From the NCBI GenBank assembly GCA_027186245.1, contig CP114484.1, forward strand, positions 11,418,001 through 11,482,000: a stretch of DNA of 64,000 nt, given 5' to 3'. A program made the position numbers and the translations under genes. Under the pieces are notes generated by a model. The model saw only the letters and a list, made by a program, of their open reading frames with translations, was not told where the DNA came from and searched no databases. This DNA is from Coriaria nepalensis. Its lineage: Eukaryota; Streptophyta; Magnoliopsida; Cucurbitales; Coriariaceae. Positions 1 through 11,840 of this stretch are shown here, one piece after another (position 1 is the stretch's first letter; each line of letters begins with the position of its first letter).

Positions 1-183
1 AACCTTCTTAGTCAACGAACGCAGAAAATCTGCATAATCATCATCATCATCATCATTGTCCATTAAAATATCCTCGTTTTCACTGCACATCCTTACAGGT
101 TTCCTCAAAATGCCTCTCCTCCTATTGTAACCCCGTTCTACCCTATCATCATAACTATCATCGGAGCTCATCTGGCTAACCAT
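1..183 (-). CDS. Unknown protein, N-terminal part only (runs off the left edge)
   Basis: An ATG at 183 on the minus strand opens 61 codons that run off the window without a stop. The visible N-terminus is hydrophilic: it begins MVSQMSSDDSYDDR, then has a basic RRRG stretch and a run of five aspartates encoded by a GAT/TCA-type triplet repeat near 40-57. An in-frame TAA lies about 40 bases upstream of this ATG, so the start is plausible, although an exon boundary between them cannot be excluded. It is divergent from the EHD3-like gene and shares its upstream region. I do not recognise the family, and function is unknown. The acidic/basic low-complexity look would fit a nuclear protein, but that is only inference. 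Confidence 0.5.
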   Translation of the reverse strand, partial: MVSQMSSDDSYDDRVERGYNRRRGILRKPVRMCSENEDILMDNDDDDDDYADFLRSLTKKV

Positions 184-1391
184 TCTATAAAGGTTCCACA
201 GCTTTCTTGCCCCTACTTAGATTCCATAATATGAATTAGACCCCCAAAGGGCAACCTTAATTTTTCACCAAAAAATTTTCTTTTTCACCAAAAAATTTTC
301 TTTTTCCCAGATTTTCTAGGAAACTTACCAGAAGAGAAAGTAGGAATGCTTACCTAGACAGAGAGATCAGAGAAAGAGACAATGTGATCCAACCAGCCAC
401 CAATAACCTGTTCTCCTGACTGTTAGTTCGAGATCTGGTTGGAAAGGAGAAGTCTTTGTGTGAGTGAGTTCTAGGGTTTCTGTGTTTTGATTTGTACGAG
501 GTCTCCATGTTTTGTTTCCATAGTTTTCTGTTTTGCGACTTTTGGCTTTTGGACACTTTTGCCCCTGCCCGAAAAATAAGTACGCGCGCGGGGATTGTGA
601 TTTCTATCGTCAAATCACACAACAGAACCCGCCCTTATTTTTTAAGTTCGGGTTCAAGATTTTTATTTGTATCTTTTATTTTATTTTTATTATAATATTA
701 GTCTTTCAGACCCTGCCTTATTGCCTAACCAGTAACCAGCCACCAGCCACCAGGGGCTGCGTAAATGGGCGAATTAATAATAAATAAATAGAAAAAGAAA
801 AGAAAAGAAAGAACAGCGGTAAGTCATAAGACTAACCCGAGTAGCAGAAGCTCCCAATAAACCTGCATTGTTCTTCCTCACTTCGATTTTGTTGAAGTTT
901 CTACTCAGGTAAACTTCGCTCCCACTTTTCATTTCTTTTTTTTTTTCTTCTTCTTCTTCTTCTTTTTTTTTTTTTTTTTTTGAAAACATTACTGAACTTT
1001 TATTATGGGTATGGAATCTGTTTGGTTGCTGAAAAAAGTTGAGAAAATAGGCAAAGAAATTTAAAGTCTTAATTGGAATCTTGTGGACCTTTGGAAACAC
1101 ATCGTGCTATTTAGGCAGTTTCCCTGCACTGTCTTTTTCTTTGATTAATTCCAATTTTTCGTTTACCAACACTGGGAAGTTGCAGAATGATTTCGCTGTT
1201 GAAGTTATTGATTCCAATGTTTTTTTTTTTTTTTTGGATGTGATGAAGAAAAGGGGCACTTCTTTCTCCTACAGAACTAGTTCTGTTGTTTCTCTGAACT
1301 CGAGTGTGAGAATGACGGGAAAATTTCCCAAATCTTGAAACTCAGGACAAAGAGCTCTGAAACCCTAATTTTTGTCTCTTCATGCTAAAGG
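184..1391. promoter_or_regulatory. Shared upstream region of two divergent genes, with EHD3-like 5' leader
   Basis: No coding region is supported here. The stretch separates the left-edge gene (-) from the EHD3-like gene (+), so it probably holds both promoters. The + strand leader seems to start near 850. A good donor (CAG/GTAAAC) lies near 909 and a possible acceptor (CTAAAG/GATGG) lies just before the ATG at 1392, so a 5'-UTR intron of about 0.5 kb is likely. T-rich and CTT microsatellite runs lie at 938-981. Several short open frames here are low-complexity by-products. Confidence 0.45.
261..300. repeat. Perfect 20-bp tandem duplication
   Basis: The 20-mer at 261-280 (TTTTTCACCAAAAAATTTTC) is repeated exactly at 281-300. 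It lies in the upstream region/5' leader of the left-edge minus-strand gene. Perfect identity suggests a recent slippage event. Confidence 0.9.
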
Positions 1392-3821
1392 ATGGTTTTT
1401 GAGGAGGAAACCTGCAAAGGGGATGATGATACCAAGTTCACTCTGGATATTGAGTGCTCGAAAAATCGGACACTGGAGAATGGATCTCGGATTAGGTTAT
1501 GGAATGATGTCAGTGAAGGAGGGTACTCAGTGAATGATGGTTTTCAAACTTACAAGAGGAGGAAGCAGCTCAACTCAAGTTCTCAGAGCAAAGGTCATGG
1601 AGATGGCAGGGCATATATTGATACTCCTAATCAATTAGTAGAGCAGGTGGGATATTGATGAATTCATCCACTATTTCCCTTTTGGGTTCTATTTAATAAA
1701 TTTACTGCTGGGAGTTGGCCTAGTGATCTAAAGATAATATCTTTATATTTTTCAATGTCCTTGTTTCTTTTGCCAACCTATTTTTATTTCTTGCAGGTGG
1801 TAAAAAAACCTCGGAACGTACTGAGAGATAACAAGTCGTGTGAACAAGTTCATCTTTATATGAATGGTGTGCTTGAAAATCCACAGAACCATTGGAGAAA
1901 TGTTGCGCTGAAGCAAATACATCAATCATTGAGGGGTAATGAAGGTGGCATACAGCATTGCATTCAAGATGCAGTTCATTCAAGAAATGATTGTGCCACA
2001 GGAGTTGGGAGGGTATAAGTTGCTAGGAAATATATTTATTTATTTTAATCTTGTTCATCTTTTAATGTGTACCATTTTCATTTTAGGTAACTGTTATGCA
2101 GAAATGTGATGGTCAGGTTGACTATAGGCCCAGTGACATTTCACACCCTGTATCAAAATCAAATGGAACTTACAAGGCAGATGATGTGGATCTGGGTCTT
2201 GCATCCAATGGATCCTTACAGAAATCATATCAGCACACTCTCACTGAGAGATGTCAACATGCTTTATTCAATGTTATAGTTTCTCAGCAGTTCGCCAGTC
2301 TATGTAAGCTGTTGTATGAAAACTTCCAGGGTATCAATGCTAATAATTTTTTCGACTTTAGCCTCATTAACTCAAGGATAAAAGATGGGGCATACGAGAA
2401 TTCACCTATGCTCTTCTCCTCCGATGTACAACAGGTTAGTTTTCTATAATCCTATTTTACTTTTAATTATTATTGCCAAATATCGGAGATTGACTTTAAA
2501 AATTTACACATTTTTGGAAGTTCCACCAAATCTGAAATTTGGTCATATTGTTGTTGATTGAGGTGGATCGGTGACTGTCTCATTTACGCTAAAAATTGAA
2601 TTTTCTTCAGATATGGGGGAAAATTCAGGGAATTGGCACTGAATTGATTTCACTAGCAGCTAGCCTTTCTGACATGTCAAGGACTGCTTACCATGAACAG
2701 GTGAGAGGAATTAAGCATACAGCTGTGGGTATGCTAACTCTATGTACTTTCCTTCTATTATAATATGAATAATCATTTTGCTTTTCTTATAGATATGATC
2801 ATGGTGACAGTGCTACTATGTTTGGCTATAAAGAAAATAATGTATTTTCATTTCCAACAAATGATCTGTTTAATCAATAATGTGTCTTAAATACTAGAGT
2901 TACATATTGATTCTTATCTCTTCTATATAGTTTCGTACGTGGGAATCCAACGATCACACTAAAGCAGAGCAAACAGAAGACTGTGGTATCTACAAATTCC
3001 GTTGTTGCGGGCAATGTGGAGAACAATATGATGGAAGAGAGCATTTAGTATGCGACTCATGCGAAGAAATTTACCATCTATCTTGCATAAACACTTCTAT
3101 AGAAGGCAATATTCCCCACAATAATTGGCTATGTGCTAATTGCACTGCATGTGGGATCGGATCACCACATGAGAAGTGTGTGGCGTGTGAGAGACTAAAT
3201 TCCCCCAAGAACCTCCTCACTAACGGAATTAATGGACAAAGACCTTGTCAAGTGGAAGACTATTCTAATTGGGTCCCAAATTTGAGGTCTTGCAGAATCT
3301 GTGGAAATAATGTAGAACAAAGTGACAAACTCCGAAAATGTAGCTATCCTTACTGCCCCAATATATGGTACCATGTAAGGTGCCTGACAAGTAAGCAATT
3401 AAGATCATACGGTCCACAATGGTACTGCCCATCTTGCCTTTGCAGAGTGTGCCTTACTGATTGTGATGATGATCAGATTGCTCTGTGCGATGGCTGTGAG
3501 CATGCATATCACATTTATTGTATGGAACCTAGTCTCACTTCAGTTCCTAGAGGTAAGTGGTTCTGTAGAAAATGTAGTCAGGGAATCCTGGCAATTCGCG
3601 AGGCAAGAGAGGCGTACGAGAAGTTTGGAAGCAAATTGAAGAGAAAGGGCGAAGAGGTATTAATAAAGGCATATAAGAGTCTTGAAAAGGTTGAAAAGGT
3701 GCAGCCTAACGAAGGCAGCGAGGAATTGGATAAAGGGGGAGGAGGAATGGACATGCTTCTAACTGCAGCCAAGACTCTAAACTACGAGGAGAATTTGGCT
3801 GCCTTTCATCCGAAGAGATGA
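1392..3821 (+). CDS. EHD3: PHD-finger protein, EHD3-like
   Basis: Five coding exons: 1392-1646, 1797-2012, 2087-2434, 2611-2700 and 2931-3821. They join in phase to give 599 residues. The N-terminal half (residues 1-300) is unstructured-looking and polar. The C-terminal half holds cysteine/histidine clusters typical of PHD zinc fingers. One is at about residues 328-376 (CCGQCG...CDSCEEIYHLSC...CANC). Two more follow closely at about 424-517 (CRICG...WYHVRC...WYCPSC, then CRVC...LCDGCEHAYHIYC...WFCRKC). A lysine-rich tail follows. This layout matches plant EHD3 (EARLY HEADING DATE 3) proteins, nuclear regulators of flowering in rice; PHD fingers read histone tails. The assignment to EHD3 rests on domain order and the spacing of the last two fingers. 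Role in this plant is inference. The gene looks intact. Confidence 0.85.
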
Positions 3822-5520
3822 ACAGAATCATGGATTTCAAGGTAATTTGCGCTAGTACTGAATCTTTTGACTTGCAATGAGTTTTGTTTTTGTCGTGCCT
3901 GTTTCAGGGACCGATGTTTCAGTAGGTTTGGTAAGTTGAAATATTTTCTGACTTTTCCGGATACATAACTTGGGCTGTTGGATACTAGAAGGCGGTCCCT
4001 GCTATTGTCTGCGTGATTGGGAGCGCATGCATAATCCTGATTTAGGTTGGAAAGAGGCAAAATAACCAACCATGAACCATGCCGGCCTAGCCTAGGCTTA
4101 GCTAGCCTCTGTTGTAATAATACGATTTGTACTAAGGGTGAGCAATTGGCTCCGAACCTGATCAAATCGTACCGAATCATACGTTTCGGTGCGGTGTGGT
4201 GCGGTCGGATTATTTAAATATTTTATCATTTCGGTCGGGGCCCCGTAACTGAACATGTGGTGCGTGTTTTATCGAGTCGATGAACGGGGCCTTGACACAT
4301 CTTTGTTTATTTATTTATTTTTAAAGCAAGTGGTCCATACTTTTGACTCGAGAGGGAGAAAAACAGGAAATCCTTCCTACTGTTGATACAAGCACTTTTT
4401 CCCTGATGATATATTTATCAAGTATTTGAAATTTTTGCAGATCTAGATTAAATATCAATACAGTTTGATACTTTGATTCGAGATGTCGAGAATCTAGGAG
4501 ATCAAGTTTGTTTTGTATCTTATAATGTCTATTTTAATATTTTTATGATATGTTAAACTAATAATGTGTAGTAAAATCTTAATAATGTGTAATAATGCAT
4601 TTTATCGATCATGTGTTGATTTTGATTTTATTTTTAACTATTGTATCAAAATAGTTTTAAATCATTATTCATTTCATAAGCTAGTAGTTATGATATTCGA
4701 CGGGTCAAAATTTTTATTGACCTATCGAGTAAACTAGAAGTTATGATACTCGACAAGTCAATTTTTCCATCAACTCTCTTGTTTACTCGACGGGTCGATG
4801 GAGCTTTTGACCGGTCGAATGTCATAACTTTTAATTTACTCAACGAGTCGATTGAGCTTTCGACTCATAGAATAAATTATCATTCGATATTTATATTAAT
4901 TATTTTTACGATTGAATGTTAATATTGATTTTTGAAATGAATGCTTTAAAAGAATTCAAGGAATATGATGATACATTTTTTTAATATTTATTATTTATTT
5001 CTTTTATTTTGTTATATATTTGTTTTATTCATATTTATTTGGTCGAATAATTGGAATTTTGCAGATCCATTAAAATAATCATCAAGTGCAAAGAGCTCTA
5101 TCGTCTAAATGTTATGTTATTCAATTCAAAACATTGTGTTGTTGTAAATTTAGAATTTATAAAGCGTAGACTTATATTTTGTTAGTGTATAACTTGTGTT
5201 GTTGGATATCTCGTTTTGATGATATTGAATTGATCTTTTATAATGGGTTATGAATTCATAATATATTTTAAAATTGTTTTGAATTTTTGAATTATAATAT
5301 TAAAATAAAATGACATAAAATAAATATTAACTTTGATAATTTATTAATATAATTTTTACTTATTATTATATTATTTATGTTATTAAAAAAGTTTTTTTTA
5401 TTATTAAAAAAAATTATTATTATAAACCACACATCATACCTACCGAAATTCACCCGGTGTAGTGGGTGTCCAAAATAGAAAAATGTGATATAATTTCGAT
5501 GCACATACGTAATTTGTACT
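3822..5520. other. 3' end of EHD3-like gene and AT-rich intergenic DNA
   Basis: The 3' UTR probably ends near 4120-4135, where AATAAT precedes an AT-rich stretch. Beyond that I see no gene. The part at 4686-4830 contains an inverted repeat (separate entry). The rest is unstructured AT-rich sequence with decayed open frames. Confidence 0.5.
4686..4830. repeat. Inverted repeat with an extra internal copy, MITE-like
   Basis: A 25-nt arm at 4686-4710 (AGTTATGATATTCGACGGGT...) is matched in reverse complement at 4806-4830 with two mismatches. A further direct copy of the left arm lies at 4737-4760. Short GTCGA-containing words recur through the segment. This could be the remnant of a small inverted-repeat transposon; no target-site duplication was found. 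Confidence 0.6.
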
Positions 5521-5689
5521 ATGAAAGTATACTTTCCGGCTGCCTCGGCGCAATAAAAACGATATGTCTTTGAGAATTTCCAAAGTTCGGAGGACCACGT
5601 TGTCGGCCTAAAAGAGGCCGACAGGCAGTTTGATTTCAATCTGATGTTAGATGGAGTTGAAATCAGTTGGAGAATGGCGGTTGCCACGC

Positions 5690-7509
5690 CAGTATGATAC
5701 TACTAATTGGAATGGAGTAATAAATAGTATCACTATTCGCCTAGTTTATGTCCCAACTACTACAATATAATACTACGTAATACGACCTTTTTTTCTTTAT
5801 ATTTTTCTAACTTCTTTTCTTGTAGTACCCCATGTTCATACGAATACGATGATTGTTGTTGACTTTTTGATGGATTTATTAGGTAGCTTCGTAGAAACTC
5901 CATCGATCACTACACCCTTCGACGGTCGCTGATTTAGAGAGAGACAGAGAATCTGTGTTACTTACCATGCACACGAATGCTAGGCATTCAATCATTTTGA
6001 GTATAGATTGATGTGATTATTAAATTTGTAGATTTTAAATGGAGCGTAGATATATTTATTGAGTTTGACTTTAATATTATATTAAATTTTTATAATCCAG
6101 CACTCTTTTTTACTTGTGAACTGGTCATTCTAAAAACACAATAAGTAATATAATAGGCGGATGCCCTTGTCAATAGATGGTGAATACATCCGCTTAAGAT
6201 CTCACTCTAATATCATGATAAATTAATAAGTCAAATAATTTTTTCTTCTAAAAAGTCTTGTAAAGGAAGAGAAAATTTTTTAATTATAAATCAACCAAAT
6301 ATTTTATCTATAAGCGATGTGTGATAATTCCAACACTCCTCATCACTTGTAGGTTGGTTATTCTGATAACTCAACAAGTAGTATAATACTTAGTGGACAC
6401 TTTACGAAATAAAATATGAACACATTTACTAGATTTAGATTTAATATTATATTAAATTTTTAGAGTCCAATTATTTTTTTCTCTAAAAATTCTTATGAAA
6501 AAAAAGAAATTTTTTAATTATAAATTAATTAAATATTTTTTTAAAAAAATAACGTAAAATAATTTCAACAATAATAATATAAAGTGAGACGAAAAAGATA
6601 GGTATTGATCACCATTCAATTATTGGACGCGTTACGAATCATCATGATCGGTATAGGTTGGTGTAAAGTGCAGATTAATCATGGGCAGTGACTATGGAGA
6701 ATCAAAATTCTTCATGGCTGAATTTTAAATTGAAGAAAAGGAACTTACATATTTAGTATCACAGTGCCGACCAAACCATACATACGTACGGTAATGAAGA
6801 AGCAGTTCGCCCTCATTTATTTGACTTTAATAACTAATTATAATTTATATATTATCTAGAGCGCTTAAAAGGGTGATAACGACTTCATTATTATGCATAT
6901 GGATTAAACGAGGAAAAAAAAAAAAAGTAGACAAAATACTAATTAATTATCACACTCTTGATTCTTGACGGACACGTCACGAAGAATCTTAAATTCCTCA
7001 TCTCCGATTTCTCAAGGAGATGACGTGGAAAACCGCGTCGGAAAAAAAAAATGTCGATGGTGATGGTGTGGGGTCCAGGTGTCGGAACAAGGTGTGTCTA
7101 CGACCGAGGTGGCCCACACTTTCTATATCGCACGGACCAATTACACTTCCTAAACTCAGACACCAGCAAATCGGAAGATCTGCGTCGGGATTAGTACTCG
7201 GATTGTCCTGTGAACACAAGATCTGTGTCAGGGGATCTGGTTATGGCATATTATCCCGTATTCCCGCACAACAGCCAGTAGGCTATATCATAAAGGACAG
7301 TTAAATACATACAAACAGAAGCCCATAATACATACAAACGAAGTTCTAGACAGAAGCCTAGAACACAAATTCAGACCAAAAACAGGAAGATGACATGACG
7401 TAGCTATAGGTTTTAAACAGAGTAGCTATTGGTTAATTTGCTCAATTCAGCAAATTAACCAGCAGCTACTCTGTTCAAAACCTAATTGAGCAAATTAACC
7501 AACAGCAAA
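5690..7509. other. Intergenic DNA inside duplication copy A
   Basis: No gene is supported. The first part (5700-6600) is AT-rich and absent from copy B. Two related stretches inside it, near 6020-6330 and 6390-6560, share phrases such as 'tttaatattatattaaattttta' broken by substitutions, which suggests an internal duplication. From 6620 on, sequence is shared with copy B and probably forms the downstream flank of the orphan gene. Confidence 0.45.
7409..7482. repeat. 34-bp inverted duplication (hairpin) next to a stop codon
   Basis: Left arm 7409-7442 and right arm 7449-7482 are reverse complements over 34 nt with about three mismatches, separated by the loop CAATTC. The arm contains the words ACAGAGTAGCT and GGTTAATTTGCT. 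A third partial copy (CAAATTAACCAACAG, CAAATTAAC) runs to 7514 and includes the stop codon of the small gene on the minus strand. Copy B of the duplication has this word only once (near 14362-14392). Confidence 0.85.
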
Positions 7510-7878
7510 TTAACAAGCAGACTGAGGTGAAGGATCAAACATGGAGGTAATGAATTGAGCAATGGACTCGTACATCATCATCTTCACAGACTTTCTCTTT
7601 GCCGGAAACACGCTTTTGACTCTCGGCTTGACCGTCGGACCACCCATTTCTTCACCCCGGTTCCAGCTCTCCACCTGTCTCTGCTCCGCAGAAAAGGTGT
7701 TCCCCACCATATTCTCCGTTTCCGTCTTACTCTTCAAGTGAATCTTAGTCGGCCACGACTTCTTTACCTTCATTGGTTCTGTAATGGCCGCCGTCGCTTT
7801 CTGATCTAGGTTCTTCAGCGCCACCGCGATCTCCACCTCTGACGGTGTCTCTGCCTCTTGCCTCACCCTCACGCTCAT
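7510..7878 (-). CDS. Small orphan protein, copy A (122 aa)
   Basis: A single uninterrupted frame from ATG 7878 to TAA at 7510 encodes 122 residues. It has a paralogue at 14379-14768. Shared blocks include DQKATAAITEP near residues 25-35, a central RQVESWNR/EEMG block near 68-80, and a C-terminal block KSVKMMMYESIAQFITSMFD near residues 97-116 that is identical in both copies. The stop-free frame kept in both copies, with identical protein blocks amid changed DNA, argues that it is a real gene. A TATA box (TATATATA, minus strand, about 7944-7952) lies 66-74 bp upstream. The protein is basic and has no signal peptide or membrane segment that I can see. I do not recognise the family and assign no function. 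Confidence 0.65.
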   Translation of the reverse strand: MSVRVRQEAETPSEVEIAVALKNLDQKATAAITEPMKVKKSWPTKIHLKSKTETENMVGNTFSAEQRQVESWNRGEEMGGPTVKPRVKSVFPAKRKSVKMMMYESIAQFITSMFDPSPQSAC

Positions 7879-7939
7879 CTTTCTAAAGTAACAGAACTTG
7901 CTTTTTCTTTTTTAAGAATAAAAAGTCGATCGTGTGTTT

Positions 7940-8003
7940 TGGAGTATATATAGGAAGATCTAGTGAGACCCAAAGCGAAGGAAGCTTCATGGAGTATTCC
8001 AAA
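7940..8003 (-). promoter_or_regulatory. Promoter of orphan gene copy A: TATA box and heat-shock-element-like motif
   Basis: Read on the minus strand, a TATATATA box lies at about 7944-7952. About 30 bp further upstream, around 7980-8000, is GAAGCTTCATGGAGTATTCC in + orientation. It contains nGAAnnTTCn-type units like heat-shock elements, but one spacing is 3 rather than 2 nt. The equivalent promoter of copy B keeps the related TTCGTGGAATATTCC beside its own TATA. Function is inference. Confidence 0.4.
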
Positions 8004-8005
8004 CT

Positions 8006-8670
8006 TACCATCTCGAAATCAAGGTGGGGCGAGGCAACAATTTTCAAACTTGGATTTTGGCATGGGGACGGACAATGACAGTTTCATTGCTTCACCGAAA
8101 TTATTTTAGTATTTACCCTTACTTCAATATTTATTTTTGTTAAATACTTTTTCTTTAACTTCTTAAAATAAAAAATATATATATATATTAAAAAAGAAGA
8201 AAAAGAAATAGAAAATGGGAAAAAATATATTAACCATCAATTCATCAAACATAAACCAATATCTTCATTTTCATCAAACTTCTCTACCCATCCTTCAATC
8301 GAAATCTCATTCTTCTTTAAATCGATCTGTTTTTCAAATCCTAAATCTCCAAACTGAAAATTTCAATTTCTCATCAAATCCTCTCCTCTTCTATCATCTC
8401 TCTCTTTTTCTCATTCTCTCTCTTATTCTCTCCCTCGGCAATCATTAATAGAGGATAACCAAGTTTGGTCCGGAGAATATAAAAATTACATGATAGATTT
8501 TGATGAAATTGTTAGATGTAAAATCAGATTTTGAGTTTGAGTTTGGTTATGTGGATTTGAATTTTAGTTCGATCGCATGCAATCATACCTCACATATTTT
8601 AATATGAGATATTACTGAAATCTTGTATCTTATCATTCTGTTTGTATAAATAAATTAAACTTTTTTTATT
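8006..8670. other. Non-coding stretch before the transposon gene
   Basis: No gene is supported. It contains a TA microsatellite near 8175-8190 and a pyrimidine-rich stretch (8270-8440) that looks like a 5' leader, perhaps of the decayed Ulp1-type gene downstream. Confidence 0.4.
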
Positions 8671-8673
8671 TAT

Positions 8674-11300
8674 TTGTTTTCAAGGGATCTATCACTTAGA
8701 CTTGTTCGAGTGCTGAAATCTTATGATTATTATTCTTCTTTGATTACTGTCCGTTCGAAAATGCATGATGTATTTGTTATGATTAAGAAAAAGGTTAATT
8801 ATAAAGAGTTGGAAATGTTTAGTAAATCATACTTTGGTCATTTCTTAAAAGTTGATGAGAAGTTTTCATTCTCCGCTCAAATAATTAGTGCCTTGATCAT
8901 ATGCCAAACTCGGTAAAAAAAGAAGTATGAGGCATGGTACATCGAATGGTCATCCTCTCAATTACTCGATGAAAGAGTTTGTTCTTATTACCTGACTAAG
9001 ATGTCACAAGGCACCAGCCTCTTTACTGGTCAAAGCAAAAAAAAAAAATATTATGCATTCTTAAATTATTGGTTCAAAGGAAATGATTATATTACATATG
9101 GTCACCTTATGCAGATTTTTGAAAGTACAGAGAGTAGAACTAAAAAGTGGCATGGTCAAGATGTTGATGAAACGGCAAAGATTGATGATCTACAGGTGAA
9201 GTTATGACTGCTTTAGTTCCTAGTGGTTGCCCTCTTAGGTATAAGGGAGTCCTATAAAATATTATGTCAATATTTATGTATAGTCTCAGATATTGAGTTC
9301 TTCGATAACTATCATTGAGGTAAAGTAGTTCATGAGAGAACTATTCAAAACATCAAGATGAAAAACTTTATCGAGAAGTCCATAAGAGCAATAACTAGAG
9401 AAAAAGTAGCTGTTAAGTGGGACTTACTAAATTTTTCTCTCACCTTCCAGGTAATTAGTAGTTTTAGTTTTGATTTATAGTTAGTTTTTATTACTTAAAT
9501 CATTTATAATAATTCTTAAATTATTATAGGTATGGGCGCTTGAAGCGATTTCAAGTCTTTGAGCAACTTTTGGAGAGTGTCTAGAGAAAATTCATAAGCC
9601 ATAGATCCTTAATTGGGTCATGCATTCTACTAAATCAATGCTCAAAAACATCATCAAAGTTTTGAGTAACGACGTGTTAGTTTTTATTATGATAAATAAT
9701 TATTGAATTGACCAACTTATTATATAAATTTATTTTAATGATATAGGCTAGATTACATATGATTCTACACCGGTTAGGAAAGGACGAATGCGTTTCTTTT
9801 ATGGCCAACATTAACCCATTCGATGATGAGGTTGAAAATGATGTCATTGATTATGTGATGGCTTTACTGGATTCAACAACCAAGGAGGTAGACTATTCTA
9901 AAGAGTCTTCTACATATATCGTTCAACAACTAGGATATAGTGATGGGGGAGGATGAGGATGTGGTAGAGGAGGGGAAGGAGGAGAAAGATGTAAATATAA
10001 GCGGACACAATATTCTTCAGTAGGAGAGGATAAGACACTACCCTTGATCGACCCTTTCCATCTACATCGATCATTGATCATGACATGTGAGATATGATGT
10101 AGAAGATGGAAGAGAAGATCGAGGTCGTTGGTCAGAAGATGGAGCATAGATTTTTTGGACTACAGAGCAAAGATTCAGAGGGCTAGAACATACAATCTAT
10201 TTAATTTATGAGAAAAATATGATGTGCAATCTATCCATCCGCCGCTAGTGCAAATGTCTCAGGTGATCATGGTATATACATCATATGACATTTATCGTCA
10301 TCCCATGATGAATCAGATCTACACCACTTCTCATGTGATTTAGGAGAAGGATCATGTATGAATAGTGTTTTATTTAAGAATTTAGTTAAAAAAGAACTTT
10401 TAAACTTCCTTAAGTTTTATATGTTTTATTTTTTGTGAAGGGGCGGTTACTGATGGTGAGGATGGTAATGCCTCCTATGAGATGCCAGTTGGTCAACGAT
10501 TGGTGAGGTCATATGTGACGCTAGTTAGTCTACGATTTGCAAGAATAAAAAAGCTGGGTACTATTCTTAAGTCTCCATTATTGGATCTAGAACTACTTCA
10601 AAAATATAGTGTAATAAAACTTAATTTATATCGTAAATAAAATAAGGTCGTAGAGGGGGCTCAATGTGTGGGAGATAAGTAAAAACGAGTCGACCGTCAA
10701 ACTCATGACGAGCATTCAGGAAGATGAGAAATTTTTTAAGATATTAAGAGTCCAAGGGAACTTATTACAAAGTTCAGTAAATATTGTCAAATTTTAATTA
10801 AACATTTCATTTATATTTATAAATAATTTTACTTGAAATCTTATTTTAATGAACTGATTGGTAGCTTATCAATGAATTTTTGCTGTTGATATAGATGCTA
10901 CTAAAAATGTACCCTGATTTATTCCTTTGGATTGGAAGAAAACACTTAGCAATAATTGACAACCTCTTCAATTCAACTTTGGTTGGGATGACAAAGGGCC
11001 ATGATAGGTAAATGACTAATTACTCATTAAGTATGCATGAAAATCAGACTTATGTAAGAATTTTGTACTTTAGATTTTTATTACTATGCCCTAATGCAGT
11101 TGACTTTTGAGTTGTAGTCACATAGTTAGAATGACATAATGGTCTACAAGCCCTACTTAGGAGAATGTGTGCAGTGTGTAAATGCTGCTCAACTTAAAAA
11201 TATGCATTATGTGGCCTTATTTATGAACTTTCATACCTGGACTCCATACATTATGGATTCGATGGTAGATATCCATGATTAAATTGAAGTCATTCATGTA
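8674..11300 (+). pseudogene. Transposon-borne DUF1985/Ulp1-type protein gene, decayed
   Basis: Several frames, interrupted by stops and shifts, recall plant DUF1985 proteins followed by a C48 (Ulp1) cysteine protease. At 8780-8915 the translation KELEMFSKSYFGHFLKVDE then FSFSAQIISALIIC matches the DUF1985 signature. At 9530-9680 VWALEAISS and ILNW match its later part. At 9759-9950 lies an acidic linker. At about 10890-11010 and 11130-11290 the frame gives KHLAIIDNLF and MHYVALFMNFHTW followed by MDSM. The latter recalls the Ulp1 catalytic His (usually HW) and Asp; one base must be skipped to read it. The catalytic Cys was not found. Such genes ride in MULE-type transposons (KI elements); a mudrA remnant lies just downstream on the other strand. 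It is a dead copy. Confidence 0.6.
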
Positions 11301-11639
11301 TGTTCGGTGTTATGCAATGTATTACCTTAACTCATCTATAAGATTCCCAGTTTAAAGAATAAATACCTTAAAAATCGAAAGAAGAAATATTTTGATCTAT
11401 AAATAATGGAATATCACAGAATAAGAAATGAAGAGATTGTAAGGTTTATACAATTAAATGTACAGAGTTTCATATGATAGGAAAGTTATTACGAAATATA
11501 AATGATGATATGATTAAATTGTATAAGCGGTAGATGTATATTAACTTATATAGACATGTAGGACATATGATGAAGGAAAAGTGTAAGACATTGTTTTATT
11601 TAATACTTTTTCTATAATATATGAATATCATTATTTCTA

Positions 11640-11840
11640 TTCGTTAAACCTTACCCCTTAAAATTTAACTTTAACATTAAACAAAACTTAAAACCATATA
11701 AACCCTTAAACTTTAATTGTAATATTAAACAAAACTTAAAACCATATAAAAACATAACACTTAATATTAAACCTAACACTTAAATTTAAACTTAACACTT
11801 AAGATATAACAAATTAAACTTAGACTTAGAGATAAATAGT
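11640..11840. repeat. Imperfect short tandem repeats (TTAAACCTTAACACTTAA-like words)
   Basis: The stretch is built from variants of 'aacattaaacaaaacttaaaaccatataaa' and 'cacttaatattaaacctaacacttaa', on average 30-50 bp long. It is low-complexity and non-coding. It lies between the two convergent transposon genes. Confidence 0.6.

Larger units (their letters stand above)
5530..8005. repeat. Segmental duplication, copy A
   Basis: This segment aligns, with gaps, to 13480-14910. Shared blocks in the same order are: a stretch at 5560-5690 versus 13490-13620; 6620-6780 versus 13770-13930; 6965-7050 versus 14040-14115; 7190-7400 versus 14150-14350; the small coding gene (7510-7878 versus 14379-14768); and its promoter (7940-8003 versus 14855-14909). 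Copy A carries extra DNA, mainly about 5700-6600 and 7400-7500. An open frame reading minus strand at 5687 looks like a transit peptide but begins with GTG in copy A and TTG in copy B, so no gene is called there. Confidence 0.8.

Noticed and set aside
5292..5687. Minus-strand frame starting with a transit-peptide-like sequence
   Set aside because: Its first codon is GTG and the duplicate near 13630 has TTG; an in-frame stop precedes it, and no downstream exons follow. It is treated as part of the duplicated segment, not a gene.
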